Shown here in pieces: positions 27,353 to 36,459 of a stretch of DNA of 64,000 nt. The notes below the pieces were generated by a model, which was given only the letters and a program-made list of their open reading frames with translations, made no database searches and was not told where the DNA came from. The DNA comes from Candidatus Flexicrinis affinis. Its GTDB lineage: Bacteria; Chloroflexota; Anaerolineae; Aggregatilineales; Phototrophicaceae. Positions within the stretch are counted from its first letter, which is position 1. Every line of letters starts with the position of its first letter. The position numbers were made by a program, and so were the translations under genes. The DNA lies in contig JADJWE010000001.1 of assembly GCA_016716525.1 (NCBI GenBank), positions 1,054,001 through 1,118,000 of the forward strand, given 5' to 3'.

Positions 27353-29677
27353 ATGCTGCTCGCTTACGTGGCGCTTGCGTGGCTGGCTGGAGTGTGGGCA
27401 GCATCGCAGTTCGGCGCACTGACAACGACGTTTTGGCTGTTGATCTGCGCGGGTGGCGTGCTGGCGTGCTGGGTTAATCGGCACGTTCGTGACTGGCGCT
27501 TGCTATTTGCCCTCGTCGCTGTGATTGCGTTGGGCGCGGCGCGCATGTCGCTTGAGCCGCGCAGCAGTGATATTGCCGCCTACAATGGCCTCGGCGGTGT
27601 GCAGATTGAGGGTACCGTGATCGAACCGCCGGACCGCCGCGATGCGTCCACGCGTCTGCGAGTCCAGACGCAGACTGTGAATTCAACCGGTGTCCCCGCG
27701 CCAACGTCCGGAATTGTGCTGGTCGACGCACCCAGCCAGACCCGTGCTGCGTACGGTGATCTGGTGCGCGTGTCGGGAAGGCTGCGTGCGCCGCAGGAAT
27801 TCGACCGCTTTGACTACGCGGACTTTCTCGGCCGGCAAGGCGTGTTCTCGCTGATGGATCGCGTTTCCGAGGTCGAGGTCGTAACCAGCGGCGGCGGTTC
27901 GCCAATTGTACGGGCAGTTGCCGGCCTACGCGAAAGTATCGGCGCGCTGTTCACATCGCTGCTACCCGAGCCGCACGCCGGAATTCTCACCGCCGTTGTG
28001 ACCGGAAACGAGCAGTATGTCGCGCCTTCTACCCGCGATGCTTACGCCGCTTCAGGCCTGTCTCACTTGCTTGCGGTAAGCGGCTTCAACATGACGCTCG
28101 TCGCGGGCTTCGCGCTGGCGTGGATTCGCAGAGCGCAGCGTCCCCTTCTGCCAGTGCTCCTCGGCCTGATGGCGCTGCTCGTTTACCTTGCGCTGGTCGG
28201 CTTTGCGGCGTCGGCCGCGCGGGCCGCGTTGATGGCGGCGCTGGTGCTGATCGGCCATGCGCTGCGACGGCAGTCCAACCTCGTCGTATCGCTTGGTTTT
28301 GCCGCAATCGTCCTGACCGCTTTGACCCCGGGGGCGGTGTTCGATGTCGGCTTCCAGCTAAGTTTTGCGGCGATGTTGGGCATCGCCGTGCTTCAGCCCC
28401 GTCTTGATCGAGCGCTTGAGCCATTCACGCTGCCGGAACGGCCGGCCACGCTGACTCTGACCGTCGTTCGGGGGTTCGCTGCCGCCGGCACGGTGACGAT
28501 CTCGGCGTCTGCGCTGACGCTGCCCATTTCAGCGTCCGTGTTTGGCACATTTCCCGCCGCGACGTTGCTCACGAACATGCTGGTCGTGCCGCTGCAGTCC
28601 GTAATCCTGTTCGGGGGATTCGTGTTGATCGCCGCCGGTGCAGTGCCGATGCTTGGAACACTCGTGGCGAGCGCACTGCTCGTCCCGCTAGCGTGGATGA
28701 CGACCGTTGCCGAACGCTCCGCCGCAGCGCAGACCAGCCTTGAGGTCAGCGTGCATCCAGTGATCCCGCTGACGCTCGTCGGCGCGGCGGTCACGACATC
28801 GCTGATCACGGCGACACGTCCCGCTTGGTTCGACCGTCTGCGCGACCGCCGCGTGCTCTTGTCCGGACTGGCGGCGTTGGGCGTTGTGCTTGGTCTGACG
28901 GGCGCTGTGATTTCGGGCCAGCCTGACGGGAAGCTGCACGTGTGGGTGCTGGATGTTGGACACAGCCACGGCGTGTTCATCCAATCACCCAGTGGCGCGC
29001 AGGTACTGGTGGACGGCGGGCGCTACCCGAGCCGATTGCTCACGGCGCTCGGGCAGCGGATGGCATTCTACGACCGGCACATCGACGCAGTAATCGTGAC
29101 ACACCCCGACCCGTTCGACATCGCCGCGCTGCCCGCCGTGCTTCGCCGCTACGAGGTCGACCACGTCTTGTATCACGGGCAGTTCAATGCGGGGGCTGAA
29201 TTGGCGGAGATCGCGGCGCTACACCCGCTGCAGACCATCGAGGCCGGGCGGACAATCGACTTGGGTGACGGCGCGTACATTGAGGTCTTGCACCCCGATA
29301 CCGTGCCGGATGCGGACGACGGCATCGCCGACGTTGCCGTGGTGCTGCGCGTGACTTACGGCGACATGTCGTTTCTGCTGCCGTCTGACGCCAACGCCGC
29401 AGCCCAGCGCGATCTGCTTGCGGCCGGGGAGTGGCCGCTGGCAACCGTTATGCTCCTGCCGATGCACGGCGGGGCGCGCGGGTTGGACTCGGATTTTCTC
29501 GATGCCGTGCAACCGCGCGTTACGGCGCTTCAGTCCGATCGCGCGAACGTATTGGGTGATCCTGACCCGGATGTGTTACGGTTGCTGCCCGACGTGCCGT
29601 TGTTCCGCACCGATCTGCAAGGCACGTTACACTTCTATACGGATGGAACTGAACTCTACGTCGAAACGGAGCGATGA
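27353..29677 (+). CDS. comEC: ComEC/Rec2-family DNA uptake channel protein with a degenerate metallo-lactamase domain
   Basis: 774 residues. ComEC forms the inner-membrane channel for single-stranded DNA in natural transformation. Domains: two to three N-terminal membrane helices, an OB-like DUF4131 domain (about 65-170), the competence domain with many membrane segments (HLLAVSGFNMTLVAG is the hallmark, near 240), and a C-terminal lactamase-like domain starting VWVLDVGHSHGVFIQSP. In that domain the metal motif HxHxDH reads HPDPFD, so most metal ligands are missing and nuclease activity is doubtful. The first half is well conserved. It lies in a plus-strand run with coaBC and overlaps the next gene by four bases (ATGA). 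Confidence 0.88.
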   Translation: MLLAYVALAWLAGVWAASQFGALTTTFWLLICAGGVLACWVNRHVRDWRLLFALVAVIALGAARMSLEPRSSDIAAYNGLGGVQIEGTVIEPPDRRDASTRLRVQTQTVNSTGVPAPTSGIVLVDAPSQTRAAYGDLVRVSGRLRAPQEFDRFDYADFLGRQGVFSLMDRVSEVEVVTSGGGSPIVRAVAGLRESIGALFTSLLPEPHAGILTAVVTGNEQYVAPSTRDAYAASGLSHLLAVSGFNMTLVAGFALAWIRRAQRPLLPVLLGLMALLVYLALVGFAASAARAALMAALVLIGHALRRQSNLVVSLGFAAIVLTALTPGAVFDVGFQLSFAAMLGIAVLQPRLDRALEPFTLPERPATLTLTVVRGFAAAGTVTISASALTLPISASVFGTFPAATLLTNMLVVPLQSVILFGGFVLIAAGAVPMLGTLVASALLVPLAWMTTVAERSAAAQTSLEVSVHPVIPLTLVGAAVTTSLITATRPAWFDRLRDRRVLLSGLAALGVVLGLTGAVISGQPDGKLHVWVLDVGHSHGVFIQSPSGAQVLVDGGRYPSRLLTALGQRMAFYDRHIDAVIVTHPDPFDIAALPAVLRRYEVDHVLYHGQFNAGAELAEIAALHPLQTIEAGRTIDLGDGAYIEVLHPDTVPDADDGIADVAVVLRVTYGDMSFLLPSDANAAAQRDLLAAGEWPLATVMLLPMHGGARGLDSDFLDAVQPRVTALQSDRANVLGDPDPDVLRLLPDVPLFRTDLQGTLHFYTDGTELYVETER

Positions 29678-30468
29678 CCGTGCTGCCGCTAGTGACCTTC
29701 GCGCATATCAGTGATACACATCTCACCGGCAAGGATCATCCCGATTACCAGGCGCGTCCAAATCCGCACGAGACGGCCCGCACCGTGTTCGAGCAGATCA
29801 ATACGCTGCCCGTAACGGTCGACTTCGTGCTGCACACCGGTGACGTCGGCCATGATCCAAAGCGCGAATCGGACTACATGACGGCGCGATCGACCATGAA
29901 CCTGTTGCAGCCGCCGGTACACATCATCGCAGGCAACCACGACCGATCGAAGTGGCTGTACCGTACGTTAAACGGTCGCGTGCCGGACACGTATCACTAT
30001 GCGTTCGAGGTCAACGGTGTGTATTTCGCGTGTCTGGATAGCAGCATCACGCATCAGGCCAACGGGCGTTTGGGCGACGCGCAGTTGACGTGGCTCGAAA
30101 GCATCATTGCGCTGCCCACCGATCAGCCGCTGGTGGTCGCCGTGCATCACCATCCCATCGCGCTCGGATCGCAGCCGATGGACGCGATCGGGCTGAACGA
30201 CGGCGAGGCGCTGCACCGAATTCTGCGGGGCGCGCGGAAACGTGTGCGCTGCGTGCTGTTCGGTCACATCCACGAGGACGTGACCATCATGCGCGACGGT
30301 ATTCTGTACGCCAGCGCACGCAGCACGTGGTATCAGACGCGCACGTGGCACCGTCAGAAGGACTTCACGCGCGACCCGGTTCAGGTTCCGGGCTATAGCC
30401 TCGTGTCGATCATGCCCAATGGCGATACGATCATTCGAGCCTACCGCGTGCCTTATCCGACCGGATAG
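29674..30468 (+). CDS. Calcineurin-like metallophosphoesterase (CpdA/Icc-like)
   Basis: 264 residues; the ATG overlaps the comEC stop as ATGA. All five motifs of the family are present: DTH in HISDTHLTG, GDVGHD, GNHD in AGNHDRSKW, the HHH in VAVHHHPI, and GHIHED. Such two-metal enzymes cleave phosphodiesters; this subfamily contains 3',5'-cAMP phosphodiesterases and related hydrolases. No signal peptide, so probably cytosolic. Substrate not determined. Its last 16 bases overlap the convergent enolase-superfamily gene. Confidence 0.88.
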   Translation: MTVLPLVTFAHISDTHLTGKDHPDYQARPNPHETARTVFEQINTLPVTVDFVLHTGDVGHDPKRESDYMTARSTMNLLQPPVHIIAGNHDRSKWLYRTLNGRVPDTYHYAFEVNGVYFACLDSSITHQANGRLGDAQLTWLESIIALPTDQPLVVAVHHHPIALGSQPMDAIGLNDGEALHRILRGARKRVRCVLFGHIHEDVTIMRDGILYASARSTWYQTRTWHRQKDFTRDPVQVPGYSLVSIMPNGDTIIRAYRVPYPTG

Positions 30469-31607
30469 GGATTCAGCGCAGCCCATCGCTCCGCCGACTC
30501 CCGTACGCGATCCTCGATGACGTCGACGCCGATGCCAGGGCCGGTCGGAACGGTGATGGTGCTGTCCGGGTTGAGCACAAACGGCGGCTCGGTGATGTCT
30601 TCGGTGAAGTAGCGATCGGTTGCCGAGATATCGCACGGTAGTGTAACGGCCGGAAGCGAAGCCAGCGCGACGTTGCCTGCGCGTCCGATCCCGCACTCCA
30701 GCATCCCGCCGATCCAAAGCGCGACACCGTGCTCGGCGCAAAGCGAGTAGATGGCGAGGCTCTCGGTGTACCCGCCGACGCGCGCCGGCTTGAGATTGAG
30801 AATCTTGAGCGCGCCGACCTTGAACGCCAACCGCAGATCCCCCACCGACTTCACGCTTTCGTCGAGGCAAATCGGCGTCTTGAGCGCGGCCTGCAGAATG
30901 CCGTGGTCGTGGATGTCGTCATGCGACAACGGTTGTTCGATCATCAGCAGATTGAACGCATCCAGCTTCTTGAGGTGGTCGGTATCGGCCAACGTGTAGG
31001 CGCTGTTGGCGTCCAGCATGAGTAGGATGTCCGGGTACTCCTCGCGCACTGCCGCCGCGACCCGCACGTCCCAGCCCGGCTTGATCTTCAGTTTGATGCG
31101 CGCGTAGCCCTGTGTTACGCGCTTGCGGACGATCGCCAACTGCTGATCGAGCGAGTCCATGATGCCGATGCTGACGCCGACCGTTGCACGCTCGCGGCTC
31201 GCGTGTTGATCCCCGAGCGTTTGCGTGAACAGGTCGACAAGCCGCATATCGTTGACTTTCGCGAACGCGTCCCATACCGCGGCCTCAAGCCCGGCCTTGG
31301 CGTGTGCATTTCCCCGTACGGGATGCAGCAGTGACGGCACGTGAGTCGGATGCTCGATACGCCGTCCGACTACTAGCGGGACCAGAAAATGGCGCAGGAT
31401 GTGCATACCGGTCGCTACGGTTTCCGAGCCGTAACCGGGGTTGATTTCGACCGATGCTTCGCCCCAGCCCGTGACGCCCTCGTTGGTGCGCAGTTCGACA
31501 AGAACGCCGGCCTTGAAAGGCTCTTCGCCAAACGACGTGACAAACGGCTCGACGAACGGGATGTGCAGCGGGTAGAGGCGAACTTCCGAAACCGTAATGG
31601 CGCGCAC
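30453..31607 (-). CDS. Enolase-superfamily enzyme, MLE subgroup (o-succinylbenzoate synthase / N-acylamino acid racemase-like)
   Basis: 384 residues. The capping domain (VRLYPLHIPFVEPFVTSFG, then GWGEASVEINPGY) leads into a modified TIM barrel. Catalytic and metal residues are visible: the KxK motif in RIKLKIKPG, Asp in LMLDANSAY, Glu in MIEQPLS, Asp/Glu in CLDESV and the second catalytic Lys in LNLKPARVGG. The whole is closest to the OSBS/NSAR family. No other menaquinone genes are present here, so succinylamino acid racemisation or a sugar-acid/dipeptide substrate remain possible. It follows the beta-hydroxyacid dehydrogenase gene with a six-base gap, so the two are one operon. Confidence 0.82.
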   Translation of the reverse strand: MRAITVSEVRLYPLHIPFVEPFVTSFGEEPFKAGVLVELRTNEGVTGWGEASVEINPGYGSETVATGMHILRHFLVPLVVGRRIEHPTHVPSLLHPVRGNAHAKAGLEAAVWDAFAKVNDMRLVDLFTQTLGDQHASRERATVGVSIGIMDSLDQQLAIVRKRVTQGYARIKLKIKPGWDVRVAAAVREEYPDILLMLDANSAYTLADTDHLKKLDAFNLLMIEQPLSHDDIHDHGILQAALKTPICLDESVKSVGDLRLAFKVGALKILNLKPARVGGYTESLAIYSLCAEHGVALWIGGMLECGIGRAGNVALASLPAVTLPCDISATDRYFTEDITEPPFVLNPDSTITVPTGPGIGVDVIEDRVRESAERWAALNPYPVG

Positions 31608-31613
31608 GACGAC

Positions 31614-32501
31614 CTATCCTTCGATGACGATACCGGCGAGTTGTTCGACAGCGCGAGCGAGCGCATGATTGCCTTCCTCGCCAAGCCCCTGTCGCTGAAG
31701 CACGTTATACATCCCGTGGCACATCGACGTAAGCGTGAGGGGCAGGCCAAGCTCGTCGGCGGCCTCCAGCACCAGACGCAGGTCCTTCTGCTGTAAGTCG
31801 ATGGTGAAACCGGGCCGGAAGTCGCGCTTGATGACCTGCGGCCCGCGGTTATTCAGCATCCAGCTTCCACCTGCGCCGCCCCCGACCGCCTGCAGCGTGC
31901 GTTCGAGATCAAGCCCGGAGGCTTTTGCCAGCAGCAGCGCCTCGCTGGCCGCCAGCATGTTCGCCACACACAGAATCTGGTTGACGAGCTTGGTCGACTG
32001 CCCGCTGCCGGTCGGCCCGACATGCGTGATCGTCTTACCGATCGCATTCAGCACAGGTAGGGCGCGGTCGAACGAGGCGGCGTCTCCGCCGACCATGACA
32101 CTGAGCGTTCCGCGTTCCGCGCCTTCGCTTCCGCCTGATACCGGCGCGTCCAGCATGGCAATCCCGCGCTCCGCCAGCTTCGCCGCGAACTCCCTCGTGG
32201 CATTCGGGCTGATGGTGCTTGAGTCGATCACAAGTGCGCCGGATGCCGCGCCATGCACAACACCGTCCTCGCCGAACAGGACGTGCTCGACGTCCGGCGT
32301 GTCGCTGACGCAGACGAGGACGATGTCGCTGCGGCGCGCGACGTCTGCCGGCGACTCAGCGGGCGACGCGCCAGCCTCGACCAGCGGCGTCATCCGTGCT
32401 GCGGTGCGGTTCCAGACGGTCGTCGGGAATCCTGCCTTGAGGATATTCGCAGCCATGCCGCGGCCCATGATCCCTAGCCCGATCACGCCAACTCGTTCCA
32501 T
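31614..32501 (-). CDS. 3-Hydroxyisobutyrate / 2-hydroxy-3-oxopropionate reductase-family dehydrogenase
   Basis: 295 residues from the ATG at 32501, preceded by AAGGAG. NAD(P)-dependent reversible oxidation of a beta-hydroxyacid. The Rossmann motif GVIGLGIMGRGMAANILKAG, the substrate loop DAPVSGGSEGAERGTLSVMV, the catalytic-Lys region GSGQSTKLVNQIL and the C-terminal QQKDLRLVLEAADE define the family. The length matches tartronate semialdehyde reductase (GarR/GlxR) and 3-hydroxyisobutyrate dehydrogenase alike. A nearby glycerate kinase and DapA-type lyase favour tartronate semialdehyde to glycerate, but this is inference. In-frame sequence upstream of the ATG is low-quality and Arg-rich, so that ATG is clearly the start. 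Confidence 0.88.
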   Translation of the reverse strand: MERVGVIGLGIMGRGMAANILKAGFPTTVWNRTAARMTPLVEAGASPAESPADVARRSDIVLVCVSDTPDVEHVLFGEDGVVHGAASGALVIDSSTISPNATREFAAKLAERGIAMLDAPVSGGSEGAERGTLSVMVGGDAASFDRALPVLNAIGKTITHVGPTGSGQSTKLVNQILCVANMLAASEALLLAKASGLDLERTLQAVGGGAGGSWMLNNRGPQVIKRDFRPGFTIDLQQKDLRLVLEAADELGLPLTLTSMCHGMYNVLQRQGLGEEGNHALARAVEQLAGIVIEG

Positions 32502-32581
32502 GGGTCTGCTCCTTGATCGTGTAGAATGCTGACGTTCTAGCTTACCAGCCACTCGACATGTGTCGCTACACCGGGACGGGT

Positions 32582-33394
32582 ATGAACGACCAAATCGTCT
32601 ATCGAATCTTGACTGAAAACGCCGACCTCGAGCAAGCGTCACACCTCGAGGCGGTGATTTGGGGATGGGATGTGCAGTTCGCGTCGCCCACCAACGTCAT
32701 GCGTGTGTCGGCGCTCAAGGGCGGCCTCGTGCTGTGTGCCTACGACCGGGGCGCGATGATCGGCATGTCGTGGGCATTCCCGGCGTTTACCGATGGTCAG
32801 TGGGTGCTTTGGTCGCATGTCGCCGGCGTGCTGCCCAATTACCGGGGGCAGGGGATCGGCGCGGGGATCAAGTGGGCGCAGCGGAAGTGGGCGCTTGAGC
32901 ACGGATACCGCGAGATTCGCTGGACGTTCGACCCGATGCAGGCCGGGAACGCGAACTTCAACCTGCGCGTGCTCGGTGTTTCGATCAACAAGTATCTGGT
33001 CAACATGTACGGGACGTATGACGACGCGCTGAATCCGGGCCTGCCGACCGATCGTTTCGAGGCGCGCTGGGAGCTCGCGTCGGAACGCGTCGGGCAAGCG
33101 GAGCAGGGGAGGCTTCCGGTCGTCGATACGCTTCCGGATACCATGCTCGTGCGCGCCGAAGGCGACGGGATTGTCACACGGATGACCAGTTCACAGCCGT
33201 CGGCCTGTGTCGAGATTCCGGCCTCGTTCTCGACGCTCGGCAGGGAGAATCGCGGCCTTGCCGAACGCTGGCAGGCGGCTCTGCGAACGCAGCTTACCGA
33301 CGCGTTCGAGCGCGGCTTCGTCATCGAGAATTTCGTGCGGCGTGACGGTCGGTGCTGGTACGTACTGAAGCGACGGGCGTTGTCTAGCTTGTGA
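32582..33394 (+). CDS. GNAT-superfamily acetyltransferase (COG3375-like)
   Basis: 270 residues from the ATG at 32582. The acetyl-CoA-binding motif A is seen in LWSHVAGVLPNYRGQGIGAG (V-x-P-x-x-R-G-x-G-x-G) near residue 90. A conserved segment IRWTFDPMQAGNANFNLRVL follows, diagnostic of a less-studied branch of predicted GNAT enzymes that are longer than classical ones. The C-terminal half, about 120 residues, is unassigned. Substrate unknown. It lies divergent to the beta-hydroxyacid dehydrogenase and overlaps the convergent AlaX gene by 11 bases. Confidence 0.75.
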   Translation: MNDQIVYRILTENADLEQASHLEAVIWGWDVQFASPTNVMRVSALKGGLVLCAYDRGAMIGMSWAFPAFTDGQWVLWSHVAGVLPNYRGQGIGAGIKWAQRKWALEHGYREIRWTFDPMQAGNANFNLRVLGVSINKYLVNMYGTYDDALNPGLPTDRFEARWELASERVGQAEQGRLPVVDTLPDTMLVRAEGDGIVTRMTSSQPSACVEIPASFSTLGRENRGLAERWQAALRTQLTDAFERGFVIENFVRRDGRCWYVLKRRALSSL

Positions 33395-34586
33395 TCGAGT
33401 CGACCGCGGCCCGCAGCGCACGCCGCAGCTCACCAATGTCCGCGGGCACGCCGCCGCCCTGAGCCATCGCGGGCGATCCGCCGCCGCGTCCGCCCAACAC
33501 ACCGAGCGCCGTGTCAAGTACGGTGCGAGCATCGACCGGACAACCATCAGATACCGACACCAGCACGTTTGACCTTTCGCCGGGAACGCCGAGGATTGCG
33601 ACGACTCCGGGCTGTTCGGTCAGCAGCTTGGCGAGCTGACGCAGGTCGGCAGCGCTATAGGATTCATTGGCGAATGCGACGACGCGGTGTTCGCTGCGGA
33701 TTTCGGCGGACGACAGCAACGTTGCGGCTTTGTACTTCAGCAGTTCGCTGGCAAACGCGTTGCGCTGGCGCTGCTGGATTTTGAGGTCGTCTTGAAGGCG
33801 CGTCACGCTGTCGATCAACTCCGGTAGGCCGGTGCTCAACTGACCTGCCAGCGCCTGCGTAATGTCAAGGCGCTGACCGTAATCCTCGAGCGCTCGCTGT
33901 CCGCAGCGGAACTCGATGCGCGTTTTGCCCGCCTTGCGATCTGCGCGGATGACCTTGATTAGCCCGACCTGACCGGAGTTGGCAACGTGTGTCCCGCCGC
34001 AGGCCGTGTGATCGAAATCGCCGATGCTGATCACGCGCAGCGTGTCGCCAGTCACGTGATCTGGGATGCGACGAATCCGTACTCCTTCAAGCTCACTGCG
34101 CGGGATTTCACGCGCGATCACCGGAAGCCCGCCGAACACGACTTCGTTGGCAAGGCGCTCCGCCGCCGAAATGTGTTCGGCGCTCACGGTGCTGTCGAGG
34201 TCGATCGTCACGGTATCGGGGCTGAGGTGGAAGCCGACGGTCGCGGCGTCCGCCATCGTCACGAACGCCTGTGTCAGGACGTGCTGACCGGTATGCTGCT
34301 GCATGTGGTCGAAGCGCCGCGTCCAGTCGATCTCAGCATGGGCTGCGCCCGCTTGCAGGGCGCTGTCCAGCACGTGGATGACGGCCATGTCGTGCGGGCG
34401 CGTGAATACATCCAATACCGGAACGCCATTGATCGTCCCGGTATCGTTCGGCTGTCCACCGCCAGTCGGATAGAAGAAGGTGGCATCGAGGATAACGGCG
34501 GGGCGGCCTTCATACGCAAGAGCTTCAACGATTGATGCCTCGAATCGAGTGACGAATGAGTCGGTCAGATAATGTCGTTGGGTCAT
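33384..34586 (-). CDS. Alanyl-tRNA editing protein AlaX-like, long form with DHHA1 domain
   Basis: 400 residues from the ATG at 34586. Hydrolyses mischarged Ser- or Gly-tRNA(Ala) in trans. The editing core has the two zinc motifs HTGQH (HxxxH, near residue 98) and CGGTH (CxxxH, near residue 196), together with FYPTGGGQPND. After a coiled stretch (LQDDLKIQQRQRNAFASELL), a C-terminal DHHA1-like domain follows, ending in the glycine-rich GVLGGRGGGSPAMAQGGG typical of AlaRS C-Ala. This makes it an AlaX-L type protein. No aminoacylation domain is present. Confidence 0.9.
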   Translation of the reverse strand: MTQRHYLTDSFVTRFEASIVEALAYEGRPAVILDATFFYPTGGGQPNDTGTINGVPVLDVFTRPHDMAVIHVLDSALQAGAAHAEIDWTRRFDHMQQHTGQHVLTQAFVTMADAATVGFHLSPDTVTIDLDSTVSAEHISAAERLANEVVFGGLPVIAREIPRSELEGVRIRRIPDHVTGDTLRVISIGDFDHTACGGTHVANSGQVGLIKVIRADRKAGKTRIEFRCGQRALEDYGQRLDITQALAGQLSTGLPELIDSVTRLQDDLKIQQRQRNAFASELLKYKAATLLSSAEIRSEHRVVAFANESYSAADLRQLAKLLTEQPGVVAILGVPGERSNVLVSVSDGCPVDARTVLDTALGVLGGRGGGSPAMAQGGGVPADIGELRRALRAAVDSITS

Positions 34587-34660
34587 CAACGGTTTTGCGT
34601 CTTTGCCGCGCGGTACAATTCGGATGAGGCACGCATTGTAGCACGAACGGGAACTCGGAC

Positions 34661-35578
34661 ATGGCGCAGCAGTTCAGCGGTGTAATCTGCGCGGCGGTGA
34701 CGCCGATGCGCGGCCTGATCATCGACCACGAAGCGTTTGCCATGCATTTGCAGACATTGGCGATGGAAGGCTGCCACGGTGTGCTCGTTACTGGGACAAC
34801 AGGGGAGGGACCGTCCATCGGCCTCTCGGAGCGCCCGCAGCTCGTCAAGACGGCGGTGTCTGCGGCGAACGGGATGAAAGTGCTGGCGGGAACCGGATGC
34901 AGCAGTCTGACTGATACGATTGCCGCGAACCGAGATGCCTTCGACAACGGGGCCGACGCCGTCGTGATCGTGCCGCCGTTTTATTTTCGACGTGCGTCGG
35001 TCGATGGATTGTTCAACTACTACGTCGCCGTGATCGAGCAGTCGGTACCGGCCGACCGGTCCGTGATGCTGTACCACATTCCGCCTGTGTCAGGCGTGCC
35101 GATCACCGTACCTCTAGCGCAGCGTCTCTATGATCGTTTCGGTGATCGCATCAGCGGCGTGAAGGACAGCGGCGGCGACATGGCCTATACGAGCGCTCTG
35201 CTCGAAACCGTGCCGGGGCTTCCGGTATTTGTCGGTTCGGAACGCGTGCTGCTGGAAGGGCTGATGCTGGGCGCTGCCGGGTGCATCACCGCTGGCGCGA
35301 ACTCGGCCGGCGCTGCGTGCGTGCGCGTCTACGACGCGTGGCGCAGCGGCAGTGAATCGGCCGGCGATCTGCAGTCCACGTTGAACGAATTGCGCGATGT
35401 AATGGAGTCGTATCCGCCCGGGCCAGCGGCGTACAAGGCGCTGCTGCGCCTGCGTTACGGCGGTGCAAGCTGGGACGTGCGGCCCCCGCTCGAGAACCAC
35501 GGCCCGGATTCGGTCGACGCGATGATGGAACGCATCACGGCGCTCGATCTCGACCTTCTGCCGTGGATTGCGGGGTGA
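34661..35578 (+). CDS. Dihydrodipicolinate synthase / N-acetylneuraminate lyase family aldolase
   Basis: 305 residues, a class I TIM-barrel lyase. GTTGEGPSIGLSERPQLV holds the carboxylate-binding GTTGE. The catalytic Tyr sits in MLYHIPPVSG, and the Schiff-base Lys in ISGVKDSGGD. In this family the same fold makes dihydrodipicolinate, cleaves sialic acid, or acts as keto-deoxy sugar-acid aldolase/dehydratase (for example 5-keto-4-deoxyglucarate dehydratase, about 300 residues). No lysine-pathway neighbours are present, whereas a beta-hydroxyacid reductase and a glycerate kinase are near, so a sugar-acid role is more likely than DapA. Its end overlaps the convergent esterase by 44 bases. Confidence 0.82.
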   Translation: MAQQFSGVICAAVTPMRGLIIDHEAFAMHLQTLAMEGCHGVLVTGTTGEGPSIGLSERPQLVKTAVSAANGMKVLAGTGCSSLTDTIAANRDAFDNGADAVVIVPPFYFRRASVDGLFNYYVAVIEQSVPADRSVMLYHIPPVSGVPITVPLAQRLYDRFGDRISGVKDSGGDMAYTSALLETVPGLPVFVGSERVLLEGLMLGAAGCITAGANSAGAACVRVYDAWRSGSESAGDLQSTLNELRDVMESYPPGPAAYKALLRLRYGGASWDVRPPLENHGPDSVDAMMERITALDLDLLPWIAG

Positions 35579-36395
35579 CGCCACCACCAAGCAGGAAGCG
35601 TATCGCATCCGGAAACCGGCGTGCCCAACTTTCTTCGTTGTGTTCGCCGTGTTTGTCGCGTACGAGCATGAGCCGTGATTCGGGGATGCCGCGCCCGCGC
35701 AGCCGATCGTAGACCCCTTGAACGGCATCATTCATGCCATTGACGTACTTGCTGAAGCGACGCGGCAGCTCTTTTCCGCCGATATCGAGATACAGTCTCC
35801 CCACGTTCAGCGGCGCACGTCCGGCATGTTCCAAGGCCGCCCCGCGCGCGATCCACAGCGCGGGGCTCATGGCGGCTCCAAGGCCGAACACCTGCGGATA
35901 CGCCAGCCACGCGTACAGCGATATCAGTCCGCCCATTGACGACCCCGCTATCGCGGTCGAATCGGACCCCGGCAGCGTACGAAACTCGGCGTCGATCATC
36001 GGCTTCAGCGTGTTGCAGATGAAACGGACATAGTCATCGCCGCGTGCCGCGCCGAATCGCGTCGACGTATACGGGTTGTATTCGGTAATGCGGGCGTCTC
36101 CGATGTTCGGGATGGCAACGACGGCGGCTTCCAGTCCCTCGTCATGCAATTCCTCGAACGTTTCGTCGACGTGCCACTCACCGGCAAAGCTGCTGACAGC
36201 GTCGAATACGTTCTGCCCGTCCTGCATGTAGATCACCGGATAGCGGCGAGACGACGATGCGTAGGACGGGGGAAGATAGACGAAGATGTCGCGCGCGTTG
36301 TCAAGCTGCGAACTGTAAACGTCAGGGCAAACGAGCACCGTACCGCTAACGGTGTGCTCGGCACGGCCTGACGCGTAAGGCGACCATGTCGGCAT
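35535..36395 (-). CDS. Esterase of the alpha/beta-hydrolase fold (enterochelin esterase / esterase D-like)
   Basis: 286 residues from the ATG at 36395 with AGGAG eight bases before; an open frame continues upstream but looks non-coding. The pattern FVYLPPSYASSSRRYPVIYMQDGQ is diagnostic of this esterase family. The nucleophile elbow is AGSSMGG, the acid is probably in the LYLDIGGKE strand, and the His is in DKHGEHNEESW. No signal peptide, so cytosolic. Natural substrates of relatives include ferric enterobactin and glycan esters; none can be singled out. The C-terminus overlaps the convergent aldolase gene. Confidence 0.85.
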   Translation of the reverse strand: MPTWSPYASGRAEHTVSGTVLVCPDVYSSQLDNARDIFVYLPPSYASSSRRYPVIYMQDGQNVFDAVSSFAGEWHVDETFEELHDEGLEAAVVAIPNIGDARITEYNPYTSTRFGAARGDDYVRFICNTLKPMIDAEFRTLPGSDSTAIAGSSMGGLISLYAWLAYPQVFGLGAAMSPALWIARGAALEHAGRAPLNVGRLYLDIGGKELPRRFSKYVNGMNDAVQGVYDRLRGRGIPESRLMLVRDKHGEHNEESWARRFPDAIRFLLGGGVTPQSTAEGRDRAP

Positions 36396-36459
36396 AGCGA
36401 TACTCCTAGACACGCTGTGAGCATACGTCACAACGGGAAAATTCAGCGTAAAGCGATGG

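Noticed and set aside
30453..31607. Naming the enolase-superfamily gene menC
   Set aside because: Motifs fit OSBS/NSAR, but no menaquinone neighbours are present and the family is known for several activities.
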